Shown here in pieces: positions 1 through 11,700 of a stretch of 64,000 nt of DNA (the first letter of the stretch is position 1; each line of letters starts with the position of its first letter). The translations under genes were made by a program, and so were the position numbers. The stretch is from Taxillus chinensis. Taxonomy: Eukaryota; Streptophyta; Magnoliopsida; Santalales; Loranthaceae. The notes below the pieces were generated by a model. That model ran no database searches. It was not told where the DNA came from and saw only the letters and a program-made list of their open reading frames with translations. The stretch covers positions 29,971,164 through 30,035,163 of the forward strand of contig CM042088.1 of the NCBI GenBank assembly GCA_023512835.1, read 5' to 3'.

Positions 1-62
1 ACAGAGTGTGACAATGTGGGCGGTGTAGATTGAAAACATGACAAGAGAATAGAGTTACCAGT

Positions 63-1112
63 CAAATGATAAGTGGCACCGAAGTCTATGACCCAGGCAT
101 CAGATGTGGAAGAAAGCAAACAGGAAGAACTACCTGAAGGTAGAGATGCCAAAGTAGCAGTGGTCGCAGAAGCCTTAGTCATTTGGGCAGCACCTACCAA
201 AGAATCATAAGCAGCACGTGATAGTGTGACCTATCTAGCAGAAGAAGGTGTGGACGCCATAGCAACCTCTACAGCAAGGGTTAACTCATGAACCCCAGGA
301 TATGCTGTATGTGCTGGGCGAAGCTCCGAATGAAGAGTATAACAATAAGACTCTGTATGTCCAGCTTTCTTACAATACATACAAAAACGTTGTGTTCAGC
401 CACCATGTGGAACAAAAGCACTACGGGGAACGTCGCCCATATCACGACCTCCACGACCTCGTGTTCCACAGCCCCAACCACGTTGGACCCCAGGAACATG
501 TGTCACTAGAGCAGATGACTCAGAGGGAATGGAAGTAGTGAGTGAAGGCTTTGTTTCAGCAATGTAGCGGAGAATACAGGAGAACACCTCATCAATAGAA
601 GGAAGAGACCGTTCACAGATAACCTGACGCCGGAGATCTGCATGAGAAGATCCCAAGCCTTTAAGGAATAACATAACAAACATGTCTTATTGTCGCTTTG
701 TTAACACATCTAACTCCATAGTGGGCGGTAAGAAAGTGTCAAACCACTGCCGGAGAAAGTAAACGTGGAGTAGAATTCGAGTAGAGACTTATTCCCAAGC
801 TGTAGATCAAACAATTCCCCCCATGAGTCCGGAGAATTATCTTTGCCAGCGTACATCAAGACACATTTATCCCAAATACTCTTGGCAAATTTACATTAGT
901 GGAACCAACTGAGTCCGGAGAATTACATCACCTTTGGTCCACTTAGCCTTGGCTTCTGCAGTGGAACCAACTGGGGGGCTATCAGAATACAAATATTGTG
1001 CTTGATTTGTAGCCAAAGCATAAACTTCAACGGCAATAGACCAAGGCACATAATTGGACCCATCCAATTTCACTGAGGCAAGTTGAAGAGTTGAATTATG
1101 GGTTGTTGTCAT
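63..1112 (-). pseudogene. Copia gag with start of protease, frameshifted
   Basis: Gag starts at 1112 with MTTTHNSTLQLASVKLDGSN, the usual opening of Copia gag proteins (LDGSNYVPWS, then a region ending near 891). A second gag block lies at 396-683. A complete CCHC zinc knuckle of CX2CX4HX4C form (CMYCKKAGHTESYC) is at 342-383 but in another frame. The protease start WVIDFGATYHLT is at 63-95; the catalytic DSG/DTG motif of the family reads DFG here, which should abolish activity. Several frame changes separate the blocks, so this is a pseudogene. Confidence 0.75.
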
Positions 1113-1575
1113 AGCTTAATACAGAGCAACATCAGGAGAGAAGGCTAAAGCAACACAACCACCCAACAATAAGGGCCACGAGAATTATTCAAACCAAATC
1201 ACCAATAATAATCATCCAGCAACCCAAAGCACATCTCACATATATGTATAGTGCTTAAGCGCATATGAAGAATATACCGTACGTGAAGAAATATACGAAG
1301 AAGAGACATCCAGTGCTTAACAGCTTATAGTGCTTAAGCTTAACGGGACCAGTGTCGCCAATGCGTGTCTAGGCAAAGCTGAGCCGGTGTCGCCTTGTAC
1401 AGCCATACGTCAGATCGTGTGCGCCGACCGTCACCAGATTTGCCTGGAACAGCCAATCGCATGCGCCAACCGTGTGCGCCGTCATCGAGATCACGGGACG
1501 AGGAAGACTGTCATCGCGTGCGCCGTCGAGGGCCCTGTCAAGGGCGCTGTTGTTGAGATCGAGTGTGTCGTCAAG

Positions 1576-1747
1576 AGCGCTGTCGCCGTCTGTCACCGAA
1601 GACACGACTCTCCGTCCCTGAGATCACGACGCTTGCTGTGCCACAGAGGCACTCCGTCGAGAGCGCTGTCGTCGTCTGTCACTGGAGACACGGCTCTCCG
1701 TCACCGAGATTGCGACACTCGCTGTGCCACAGAGGCACTCCGTCGAG
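1576..1747. repeat. Two 86-bp GC-rich tandem repeats in the Copia leader
   Basis: Two head-to-tail units (1576-1661 and 1662-1747), each starting AGCGCTGTCG and ending CACTCCGTCGAG, with degenerate partial copies upstream and downstream. They lie between the primer-binding site and gag, in an untranslated leader much more GC-rich than its surroundings. Long open frames here reflect base composition, not coding. Confidence 0.75.
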
Positions 1748-1847
1748 ATTAGAGACGACAAGCTCGCCGTCTGTAGCGTTGCTCACCACAGCGCTGTTTG
1801 TCGCAAGATTCTACGCGTCACCAAATAGCTCTACGCGTCGTTGAATA

Positions 1848-1859
1848 GCTTTGATACCA
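1848..1859 (-). other. Primer-binding site (initiator tRNA-Met type)
   Basis: On the minus strand the sequence is TGGTATCAAAGC, one mismatch from the usual plant Copia PBS TGGTATCAGAGC. It directly abuts the LTR, which fixes the LTR boundary at 1860. Confidence 0.85.
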
Positions 1860-2013
1860 TGTTAATGACGGTAAAATATTTTATTCAATAATTTACAACT
1901 CTCATGACCCGTATATATAACACTACAGTCTCCAAATATGGTAAAACATAAATGTGTACGTTTCACACAACAAAACTACTAAAATTTTATGTTTTTAATT
2001 ATTAATTGCAACA
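1860..2013 (-). repeat. 154-bp 5' LTR of the Copia element
   Basis: On the minus strand it starts TGTTGCAATT and ends CATTAACA, i.e. TG...CA with short terminal inverted repeats (TGTT/AACA). It has a TATA-like TTATATATAC (1911-1920) and a GAATAAAA polyadenylation-like signal before the end. The second LTR is outside the window, so the length rests on the termini and the adjacent PBS. Confidence 0.7.
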
Positions 2014-2667
2014 CTCATTTACTTTATTATAGTTTGCTTGATTGTTATTAAAGGACTCTATTTGCTTTAAAGAACCCTTAAGCATTTCTAAGCCTCCTAT
2101 CTAACGTACTAGATATCATGTAGTTGAGTTGTGATATGAAACAAATGTGTTTTCAATTAACTCAAGAGTTTATAAAACAATACTAATAAAACCTTTCACA
2201 AGTTCTATGAAAGAGAAGCCATGTATGTATACTTCAAACCACTATAAATACTTCAATATTTCTATGTTGTCTAATTGTGTGTTTAAGTTGCAATATTTCG
2301 ACATTAATTTCCCGAGTCATCCCCTTTTAGCTTATAAAATTTAATTATTAGAATCAATTTATTTCTATTAGCAATAGTTAATCAAAACTACATTGCAAAT
2401 TAAGCTTGAACTCATTAAATATTTTTTTTTAAAAAGCTCTAAATAAATGTTTAATTGACAATCATTCTTATGTGCTAAAAGAATTATATATTTAGAGTAG
2501 TTCATGTCCACAAATTCTCATTGGATTAATCTATTGGATGGGATTGCAAGTTTGCAACCACATCTACTTTCTAGATTCTTTACATATCTTCATAATTTGT
2601 CCTATATCAGAGGCAATACAATCATCAACACATGTATCCGTAGTTCTAGAATATTATCTACCCTTAC
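2014..2667. other. AT-rich intron sequence, nothing recognised
   Basis: This lies downstream of the donor site of the last visible AIMP1 exon. I searched the minus strand for the expected final exon (Lys-rich VLNPKKKQ-type motif) and did not find it. No repeat or ORF of note. Confidence 0.5.
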
Positions 2668-2759
2668 CCATCAAAAGAAACACGTTCCCCAATTTTGGCA
2701 CCGTCCGGAGGGAGCAATGGCTCTACAATGCTATGGTCATTGTTAGAAGCACAAAGTAC
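2668..2759 (-). CDS. AIMP1: AIMP1-like exon 10 (last in window)
   Basis: 92 nt, [20 protein letters not shown] then [10 protein letters not shown] and two bases (GG) of a split codon. Acceptor TCCTACAG, donor GG|GTAAGG. The next exon is expected off the left edge. Confidence 0.93.
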
Positions 2760-5700
2760 CTGTAGGAGTAGATAAATAAAAAAAAAATTTATATCATACA
2801 AGCACAACAAATGAACTTGGAAGAAAAAATGCAAAAAAATGGTAATAATATAAAATAAAGGTACCAGTCCCTCTGACAGCACATCCCGTAACTTTCCATG
2901 TTTAACATTTGTAATTAGCACAACACGACGATTCTACATTTAATAAACACAAGAAACAAGTTTCAGCTAGTCATGGTGGGGCACTGAATATGAAAACAAT
3001 TGTGCAGAATTTTCAATCTAGCAAATTAACCTCAGTGGTATTCATACCATCAATTCATGAGGATTGACGAACATTGCTAGACCACTGACCACCTGTCTCA
3101 ATTTAGCATCTCCAACATCTATCTCCTCAACAAGTAAACTGTAGCAGAATAAAAGAAAACATAAGAATAAAAGTATAATTACTTAATGCTGATAAATGGG
3201 CAAACACCAAACAGTGTGAAAGTAATAAGACTAGGTGCAACTAACAGAGAGAAGGGGCAGAGATTGCATATTATTTGCCCTGTGTTTGGTTCGTATAGAA
3301 AATGGGGTGAAAAATGAAATGGGGGTGAAAAAGGTATCAAAAATTAATTTTCACATGATTGGGAAGCTTAGAAAACACGCAGTTTAATATAGAAAATGTG
3401 ATGTACAGTAACTTTAACGGATAGTTTATTTTGACATGCGAAAAGGCATAATTTTGTATGAAAAACTTGCATCGAAAATTGATTTCCAAAATAACCTTTT
3501 TCGTCTAAACCCTACACACAATAGTCACGACTCAGGGCTCTCTCCTCTTGCTTCAACATCACACTGCTCATCCAGTTCAACACACCCTGTGACTCCTCTC
3601 CTCTTGCTTGTACATCGCGTTGTTGCTCATATCAGAATCAGGTTCAATATTTCTCCGTTTTCATCCTTATTTATTCTTCTTGGATTTCTGTGATTTGTCA
3701 TCATTAGGCTGAAAGAATTGGAAGGAAATCATCCTTACGCTTGGCTGCTTTCACTTATCCCAAACCCCACGCTAATCCCAGACCATCAGCAACCTTCTCC
3801 GATCCCCCGAGCTGAACTCAGACTCCATCGTCGATCCCCCATACAACATAACATGAGATTGTATCCTTATTTTAAGGTAATTTTTATAATTATATATATA
3901 CATATGTAATTATATACATGAACGTATGCCTAAATATTATCTTCCATGACAGAATTGCATTGGAGCTATGGATGAAACACATCCGTTTGAAGGTACCAAG
4001 GAATGATGCCACTCGGTTTCATGGTAGAAAACAATAGCCCACACAAAATGTGTTAGCTGCATGTGACTTCAACATGAATTTCACTTATGTATTAGCTAGG
4101 TGGGAAGGCACATTCTAGAATTTTGAAGGATGCATTAACAAGAGAAGAAAAGTTGTCAATTCCAAGAGGTTAGTACACCATACACATACATGAAATTATA
4201 TATGATATTGTATAACATGATGGTAATATACATAATTATATATGTTCCTTGCACGGAAATTTTATCTCGAAGATGGTAGATTTCCGCTTCGATCAGGATT
4301 ACTCACCCCGTACAGAGGTGTTCTATATCACTTGAACGAGTATTCCAACCAAGGATCACAAATTTAAAAAAAAAATATCAATTATCGTCATGCATCGTTG
4401 TGCAACGTCGTTGAAAGGGCATTTGAGGTTGTTAAGAAAAGATTTCCAATCATAGTTGGTAGAACTGAACCAAATTATTCATTTAAAACAATGACTCATT
4501 GTCATAGCTTCTTGCATTGTACATAACTTTTTAATGCAAGTAGATCCAGATGATGATTTGATTGGTAAGGTTGATTAGGAATTATAGTCGTAGGACACAG
4601 ATAACTTAGATAGTCATTACACATAACCAAGACGAAGAATATAGACAAGGGTCAATATTGAGAGATAATATAACAAATATGGGTGGATTATGAGAGTAGT
4701 TTGCATCTATAGTTGTATGTTCCATGAATGTTTGTTTACTTTCATATATATGCTATGAATGTAACTATAATAATTATCTCTTTGACTATGTCATAAGAAT
4801 CCATATGTATGTTATGAATATTATTTTGTTCTATGTTATGTCATATGAATTAATATGATTGTTTATGACAGCTAGAAAGATGCCAAGAGGAAAGCAATCT
4901 ATGGAACATAATGTTCTTTCAAAAGATAACTTGTATTGGACAAAAGATATGGACAATACATTATTGGATCAATGTTTTTGATATGGACACCCAAATTTTG
5001 ATGTGTACAATAATACATTGAAGCATTTGCATGAATTGTTTGGTCCATCAATCAGAAGAGAGCACATTAAGCATCATTTGAAAATATTGAAAGATCACTT
5101 TGCAAAATGTTATGATTTGTTTAATGCTTGGAGTGGCATAGCTTGGAATCCCGAGACAGAATTATTTGACGCAGAACCTCATGTTTGGCATGAAATAATA
5201 GAGGTAAATGATGTTTCATTGAAATATGAGATAAATTGTGATATGATTGAATTAGAGTTATAAATTTTTAACTCCTGCGATAGATGATGGATTCAATTTT
5301 AATTATGTCTTGATAGGCTAAACTTGAAGTAACCCGATGAATGCGTACAAGAGTGAAGTATTATAACAAGTTGTATGATATATATGCAGCGGATAGAGCT
5401 ACAGGGAGACATGCTGAATGCGCACGTGAGGCAATTTGAAATTGGGAAACAAATAGACTAAACTTAAATGAATCATGGGAAGATCTACATATGCCAGGAA
5501 TCGACGTACTTTCAGGAAATGAAGGCAACTCTTCAGGTAATGAAGATGCATATAGTCTCTGATTTGTTAATCCAAATAACTAACAAGGTATTTCCTCATC
5601 AAGAGGTTTCAAGCATAAGGCACATAGAGCAGATTATGTAGAAAGCCAGTTTCAAAGCTTGAGCACGAGTATTAAAGATTTGATTGATGCTATCAAAGAA

Positions 5701-8700
5701 GGCAATGAGTATTATGATAGACACCTTCCAATATATGAAAAACAAGCAAAACTTACAGCAAAACAAGTGGAAATTGCAGAAAGGGGGGTCATACGAATGG
5801 AATTAGAAAGTTTAAATGTAAAAGAAGACATACGGATGACATGTTATCAATTTTTGTGTAGAGATGAAAGAGCGAAACAAGAATTCTTTGAACTTCCAAG
5901 GGGGATGCGTTTGGAGGCCTTGAGCCAAATGATGAAGGATGTTGGTTTGGTTTAATGTTATTGTTATCGATATCATGGATGTTGACAGCCAGTTCAAATT
6001 GTTTAATGTATTTTGTTTGGACTTTTATCGGTTTGTAATTTGAACTTCCACTAATGATATGTATGTTGCTTTGTTGGACTTTTTAATTAGTTTGTATTTT
6101 TCTGTTTCTTTATACATGTTTTTTTCTAATGCAAACCCAGGAGCCATGGATAATTCTACCTGCATACAATACTATGCCATTGGTAATTTCTTGTCGGGTC
6201 TTTACTGTTTTAAAAATGGTATTGCCAAGGAATTTGAGGTTTTCAGATAGTACTTTGCCGCTCTGTTGGATGTGTGAGCTCAAATTTATTGTTGGCTTGC
6301 AAAAGGTATAATGTATGAGTTGGTGTAACATTTTTATTTGTGCAAAAGTTATTTTGTGAGCTAGTGCTGCTAATGTTGATTTTTTGAACTAGCACGTTTG
6401 TATCCCTGGGATGTTTTTTGACTTTGCATTTTTTGTATGAGATAAATTTGTTCTATTTTCTTGATTTGTTGTGTAAATGGGGCATGTTTCTGAAGCTGGT
6501 TGCTGCCCTTGTTATTTGGGGAGTTTTCCCGCTCATATAATTGCATGTATATGACTGCACACTCCATTCATATATGCCACTACAGCTACACCCTTCCCTC
6601 TACTACAATACAATTCATGTGAAAACATTGATATAACTGAAGGATGATCTGTCATAAACACTTGAGAATTGTCTAATGCAAAAGGAAACAAGCTTCACAT
6701 CAAAGCAAGTTATTGTGATTAAAAAAAAGATTCACATGTACCACACTTGCTCTGTGAACTAAAATAGATTGCATTTTAAGTTCATAAAAAAAATTGTAGA
6801 ACTGCAATGTTATGATTGCCGTGTTTGGTGAGGACATGAAACTTTCCATGAAAACCAGCAAGCAGATATAGACACTTTGTGGAGTCTTCCAGATCGCATA
6901 AGGACCTTTCCTATGACAACTTCCCATGCATCGTCATTTTACCTTGATCTTCCCAGTAACTAGAGAACTAGAAGGATCCAATGCATATAATTCTCCATCC
7001 ACAACAACACTCAATTTGGTACCTGCCTGTCTTGCAGGATCTGCCTTGTTGAAATTTCTATCTAAGAATTTGTTACAGGATCATCAATCTCCCCACCAAC
7101 ATCAACAAAAAAGGGCCACAAGTAGAGACTTTGAGGCTCACAATCTTCCTCTATATGAAGTCATCCCAGTAGCAATAGGCTTCAACATATCAGCCAAAAA
7201 GGCAGTGGGTAGTACTTGAGTCTTTGAGAATGGCATACTTGGTACTTGGGCCCACATACTCGTATGAGGATAAAAACCACAGCAGACTGAAGTCGAGTTA
7301 GTCCAACTCGGCCCCGACTAACCCCTCCAACAACACATAGCTTGCCATTGGAGTCACTTCCTCCCACGCATTAAGAATTGGATTGAAACGCCAATAGTAC
7401 AGAGGCATCTATCAATAGCTCCAATAGCACAGCCACAAAACAGAATTTGATCTAATGTGTCTCTCCACCCAAGCAAATTTTTGAATATGCCGGAGACCTT
7501 ATTATTAGGGTTCATTATTCTCAAGGTTATGTATTTTGGGGAGCATAATTGATGGTGTGGTGCGCAGCAGCACAGCTCGAAAGAAGGGATGGTGGAGGGG
7601 AGGTTAGGGACGATGCAGTAGTAGTGGGGGTCCATTGGCGGTTGAGAGCAACGGCAATAAGGATTCAAGAAAATGAAAGCGGTCGCCAGATCATGGCAAA
7701 GCAGAACCTCCGGCGGCAAAAAGGAGGAATGGGGATGGGGTGGACTACAGAGACAAAGACAAGCATTGGAGATGGGAGGAGGAGAGGTTCGAGATGTACA
7801 TACTAAGATTGTATCTCAAGTCCACGGTGGAGGTGGCGAAGGCTTGCTTGGAGTTGGTTAAGATGGAAATGAAGCTGGAAACCCATTTCAAGATTCATCA
7901 GAGAAGGACCATTGAGAAGTTGTACACCAGAGATCACTGCCTTGAGATGGAGGCATTGCCTTCAGGCCGATCCCGCCCCCACATGGAGCCATCGAGCTTA
8001 CCGTCTATCTTGCCAGGAATAGGGTCATTGGCGTGACTCCGATCTGCATCATCCTCATCGTCCATCCATAATTGTTGTTATTTATTTTGTTCTTATAACA
8101 CCAAGGGTAAAAAGGATAATTCATATATTATACATTTTTTTCAAACTCTTTTTTTTACCATCTCATAAAAAATAATTTTTAATATTTTTCTACCAAATAA
8201 TATATGAACAACTTTTTTTCTATCCTTTTTCTTTTCCTATCTTTTCTTTCCACCCCTTTTTCACCTAAAATTTTTTCACCTATTTTCCATGTCTTACCAA
8301 ACAAAGGGTTGATGTCATTTTTTATTCACAACATTGTTTGGTTTTTGTTTTTCAAGCTTGCACTTTTTTAATACTCTCCAAAGTCAGTTGTGATTATTTA
8401 GAAGCCCGCTTCTTTTTCAAATTTCTTATAATTTTTTAAACCTTCAACAAAAAGCCATGCGTCATGCAAATCAACAACTCAAAGATCATGGGAGCTCACT
8501 ATTAGATTAGGTTATGAGATGTTCAAGTTAAGATACTCACAATCCAACCCAAAGTCATTGGTGCCTATTGGTGCCTATATATTGCAATTGTAACACAAGT
8601 TCAAGTTTGCAGTTATTTGGAACCCAATTATTGAGAAAATGGATCTATAAGAGAGGTTGTCACACTTTGATCAAGAGTACCCTATTTAACTTACATTGAG

Positions 8701-11700
8701 TGGGATTCAAGGGGGACTATGGGGGAGACTAAGATTCATTTGGTCAATTGGAATTCATTTTCAAACCTCTTTCCCACAGTGAGTTAGCTATTAAGCAAAG
8801 GCACTTATTGGAAAGTGGTTATGGCATTTTGGAGTGGAGTGAAGCATTTTAGAGTCAAGTGAACTCAATGAAGCATGGGGGTCTCTGTTGGGGGGGTGGA
8901 TATCTAATGCCCCCACAGGACCGTATAGCACAGTTTTATGAAAGTTTATTTGTTCTAGGTGGGACTCTTTTTCCAAATACGTGTTCGTTTTTGGAATGAT
9001 ATTTGGTGTGTTGAGGTTCCTTTGAAGATGGCTTATTCTAAGCCGTACCGGCTTGCCTATATTACTAATGATATTGTGGCTGATTTTCTTCATCTTTGGG
9101 GTACTTCTGTGCAATATGGAAGGTGCATTCTTCATTGTTGACCCATAAATGGGAGCTTGAATCTTTTTAGTCATTCTATAATTTATTGTTTTTTTTCACA
9201 CCTCTCAATTCTGCGACTAATAAGATATGTTGGCATCCTAATCGAACAAAAGGCTTCCAAGTTAAAGCTCTTCTACTCTATTCTCACCCTAGCCAAACCT
9301 AGTCCCTTTCCTTGGAGGAATATTTAGAGGGCAAAGGTCCCATTAAGGATGACATTCTTTGCTTGAATAGCAGTTCTTGAGAAAAATTTATTTACTGATA
9401 ATATACGGCGCCAGTGTATGAATGTTGTCAGTCGTTGTTATATGTGCAAGGTGGCAATAGACATAGTGGACCATCTTTCCTTCACTACCTTTGTGTCTGA
9501 GTGCTTTAATTTAAAATGATTCTAATAATGTTTAGTCTTTATTGGGTGATGCTTTCTTGTCTCCACTTTTTTTATGTTGATTAATGGGTGCAGGAAGGTA
9601 TTAAGTAATTTGGTGTGTTGTTCCTCATTGAATTATTTGGAGCATTTGGCATGAGCAGAATGTAACATCATTCGAGAGTTGTGAAAGCCACATTGAAGAG
9701 TTCAAACGTATTTTTTCCTAGTCTATGTTATAGATTGAATGTATTCCATGGATTCCTATTAATTTTCTTATATCTTTGATGTGGTTGCTGGGTGTTCTAG
9801 TTGTTATATTTGAGTTTGAACGGTTAGAGCTATTGTTCTTTATTCCTTGGTGCACTTATGTGTTATTTTCTAATAAAATCTTTTATTTATCTATATATAT
9901 ATTAATGCAATTGTAACTACCAAAATAAGACATGAAATTCAATTCTCTCTTATACTTAACATGATAAAGGCAAAATCTTAGGCATGGGCTACACCTCTCG
10001 TATAGTAATCCTGCCCAGAACCAACTTTCGCGCCACCCCCCTGCCACATACACCAATCACTAAATTTCGTTATTCTATAGCATGCTTGACTATTTGTTGG
10101 GTGATCAACTATGGTGCCACTAATCTCTTCAATTGTAGCCAGTGGGACCATGCGGGAAGCTCCTTGCAACCTCCAATCTTAGTCTTTGAATTGTATAGAC
10201 AGGGAAGAGGATCAACACTGATTATGAGGACGCTAGCCTTTACATTCTGGAGGAGGTTGCTGCTTCTTCTTAGTTTCCTCCATTTCAAAAACATTGTCAT
10301 ATTGGTCATGTAACTCTCATAATGATTACAATGTCAAAAATATAAATACAAAGAAGTAAGAAAGGTGTGTCCCGATCATCATTAGTTGTTCAGACTTATA
10401 CTTGCCAGGAAAGGCTTTCAATGGTTTTATTAAAATTTATGTCTATTTTTTTTGATACACTTTTTTTTGTTTGCATCTCATGTGCTGCTCAAATTCTTAA
10501 TTCTTACTAGTTGATGTAAAGCACTTTTGAAAGGATATGTTGGTCAAATTATGATATGATTTGATAAAATTCGAAGATTACTCTCAACAGCTACCTGGAT
10601 ATTGAAAATTTATATCAGCATTCTATGGATGCACACAAGAATAGGCTAGATACTACACACGTAAAAAGGCTAGCCTACATCTAATTCAGTGCATGATTAT
10701 TTGACAAAGAAACAAAAGCTGAAGAAAGTGGGAGATGTAATGATTGCAGCAAGTGATTCTAGTACAGCTCAAGCAATGATTTTCGATCAAAGTTTTAAAA
10801 GTGTCACTTAAAAGTCTAGCCGCTGTTGCACTTCCTTATTTTAGTACACTTTGAAAAAGAAGGAAAATTGGGCGCTAGGGAATGATAAGCAGCCAAAGCA
10901 TTCTAGTCCTTTTTAAAAAAACATAGTTAATTTGAATATTCAAATGAATATATAATGTTGGATTCAGGGAATTAGAATGATGGAAATGATGAGTGATGAA
11001 TTGAAAGGAATATATGTTTATTTATTTATTTTGATAAGTAAGAAATTTTATTATAATAGAGAGATAGCCTCCAGTGGGGAAAAGAACGAAAATACAAAAC
11101 ATGCTCAGAAAAAAAAACCATGAACAACATCAAAAATGAAAAAAAAAAAAGAATAACCTGTCCAAAAGCAAATAACATTCCCTCAAACTCCGAAAAAAAG
11201 ACGAGAATCTCTGAAGCATATCGCTCTCTATCATCAAAAACACAAACATTTTGTTCGTGCCAAATACACCAAAAAAGACTGAGGGACAATCTTCTATACC
11301 AATAAACTCTGCCCCATGTGGGGCCCCTAAGTCAACACTCAAAGAATAAATGATATGCGGACTCTGTTGAAGCCTTACACATCAAACAACGACTAACATG
11401 AATAAAACCACGGCAGCACAGGTTATTAGCAGTAATAATCCTATCAAGCACCGCAATCCAAGCAAAAAATACTACTCGAGACGTAACCCGTACCTTCCAC
11501 ACACTATGCCATAGAAATATCCCGGGTCGAGCAGGTGTCAAAAGAGAATAAAGGCTCATAACCTGAAAATCAAGCGCCTGATTGGGCCGCCGACATAGCC
11601 TATCGGCTGCAAGCCTCGTTTGGGCAACTAAATGCAACCTATCAAAAAAAGAGGAAAAAACTTCTAATTTCCAATCCTAGGCCGTCCAAAAAAAACATTA

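Larger units (their letters stand above)
1..2013 (-). mobile_element. Copia LTR retrotransposon, 5' part (truncated by window edge)
   Basis: Read on the minus strand from 2013 to 1, the order is a 154-bp LTR, a primer-binding site, a long GC-rich leader, a gag reading frame with a CCHC knuckle, and the start of the protease. The rest of pol and the 3' LTR should lie left of the window. The element sits downstream of the last visible AIMP1 exon in the same orientation, so it is probably inside that gene's final intron. Frames are broken, so it is a decayed copy. Confidence 0.8.
3278..8308 (+). mobile_element. PIF/Harbinger DNA transposon, 5,031 bp, complete ends
   Basis: The ends are inverted repeats (CCCTGTGTTTGGT at the left, CCCTTTGTTTGGT when the right end is read inward), with weaker similarity over about 55 bp (GAAAAT.GGTGAAAAA). 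Both sides are flanked by TTG (3275-3277 and 8309-8311), matching the 3-bp target duplication of this superfamily; TWA is more usual. Inside are the two genes expected of PIF elements, a DDE transposase and a Myb/SANT protein, both decayed, plus a captured host fragment. It lies in AIMP1 intron 7 in the opposite orientation to the gene. Confidence 0.85.

Noticed and set aside
1330..1844. Plus-strand ORFs rich in Arg, Cys and Ala
   Set aside because: They lie across GC-rich tandem repeats in the Copia leader, on the wrong strand, with no recognisable domain.
1..2667. Possible last exon of the AIMP1-like gene
   Set aside because: I looked for the Lys-rich VLNPKKKQ-type block and a C-terminal exon on the minus strand and found none; the Copia insertion occupies most of the interval.
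6059..6331. Overlapping small ORFs in the Harbinger interior
   Set aside because: Three frames are open at once with no conserved motif, as expected of AT-rich non-coding sequence.
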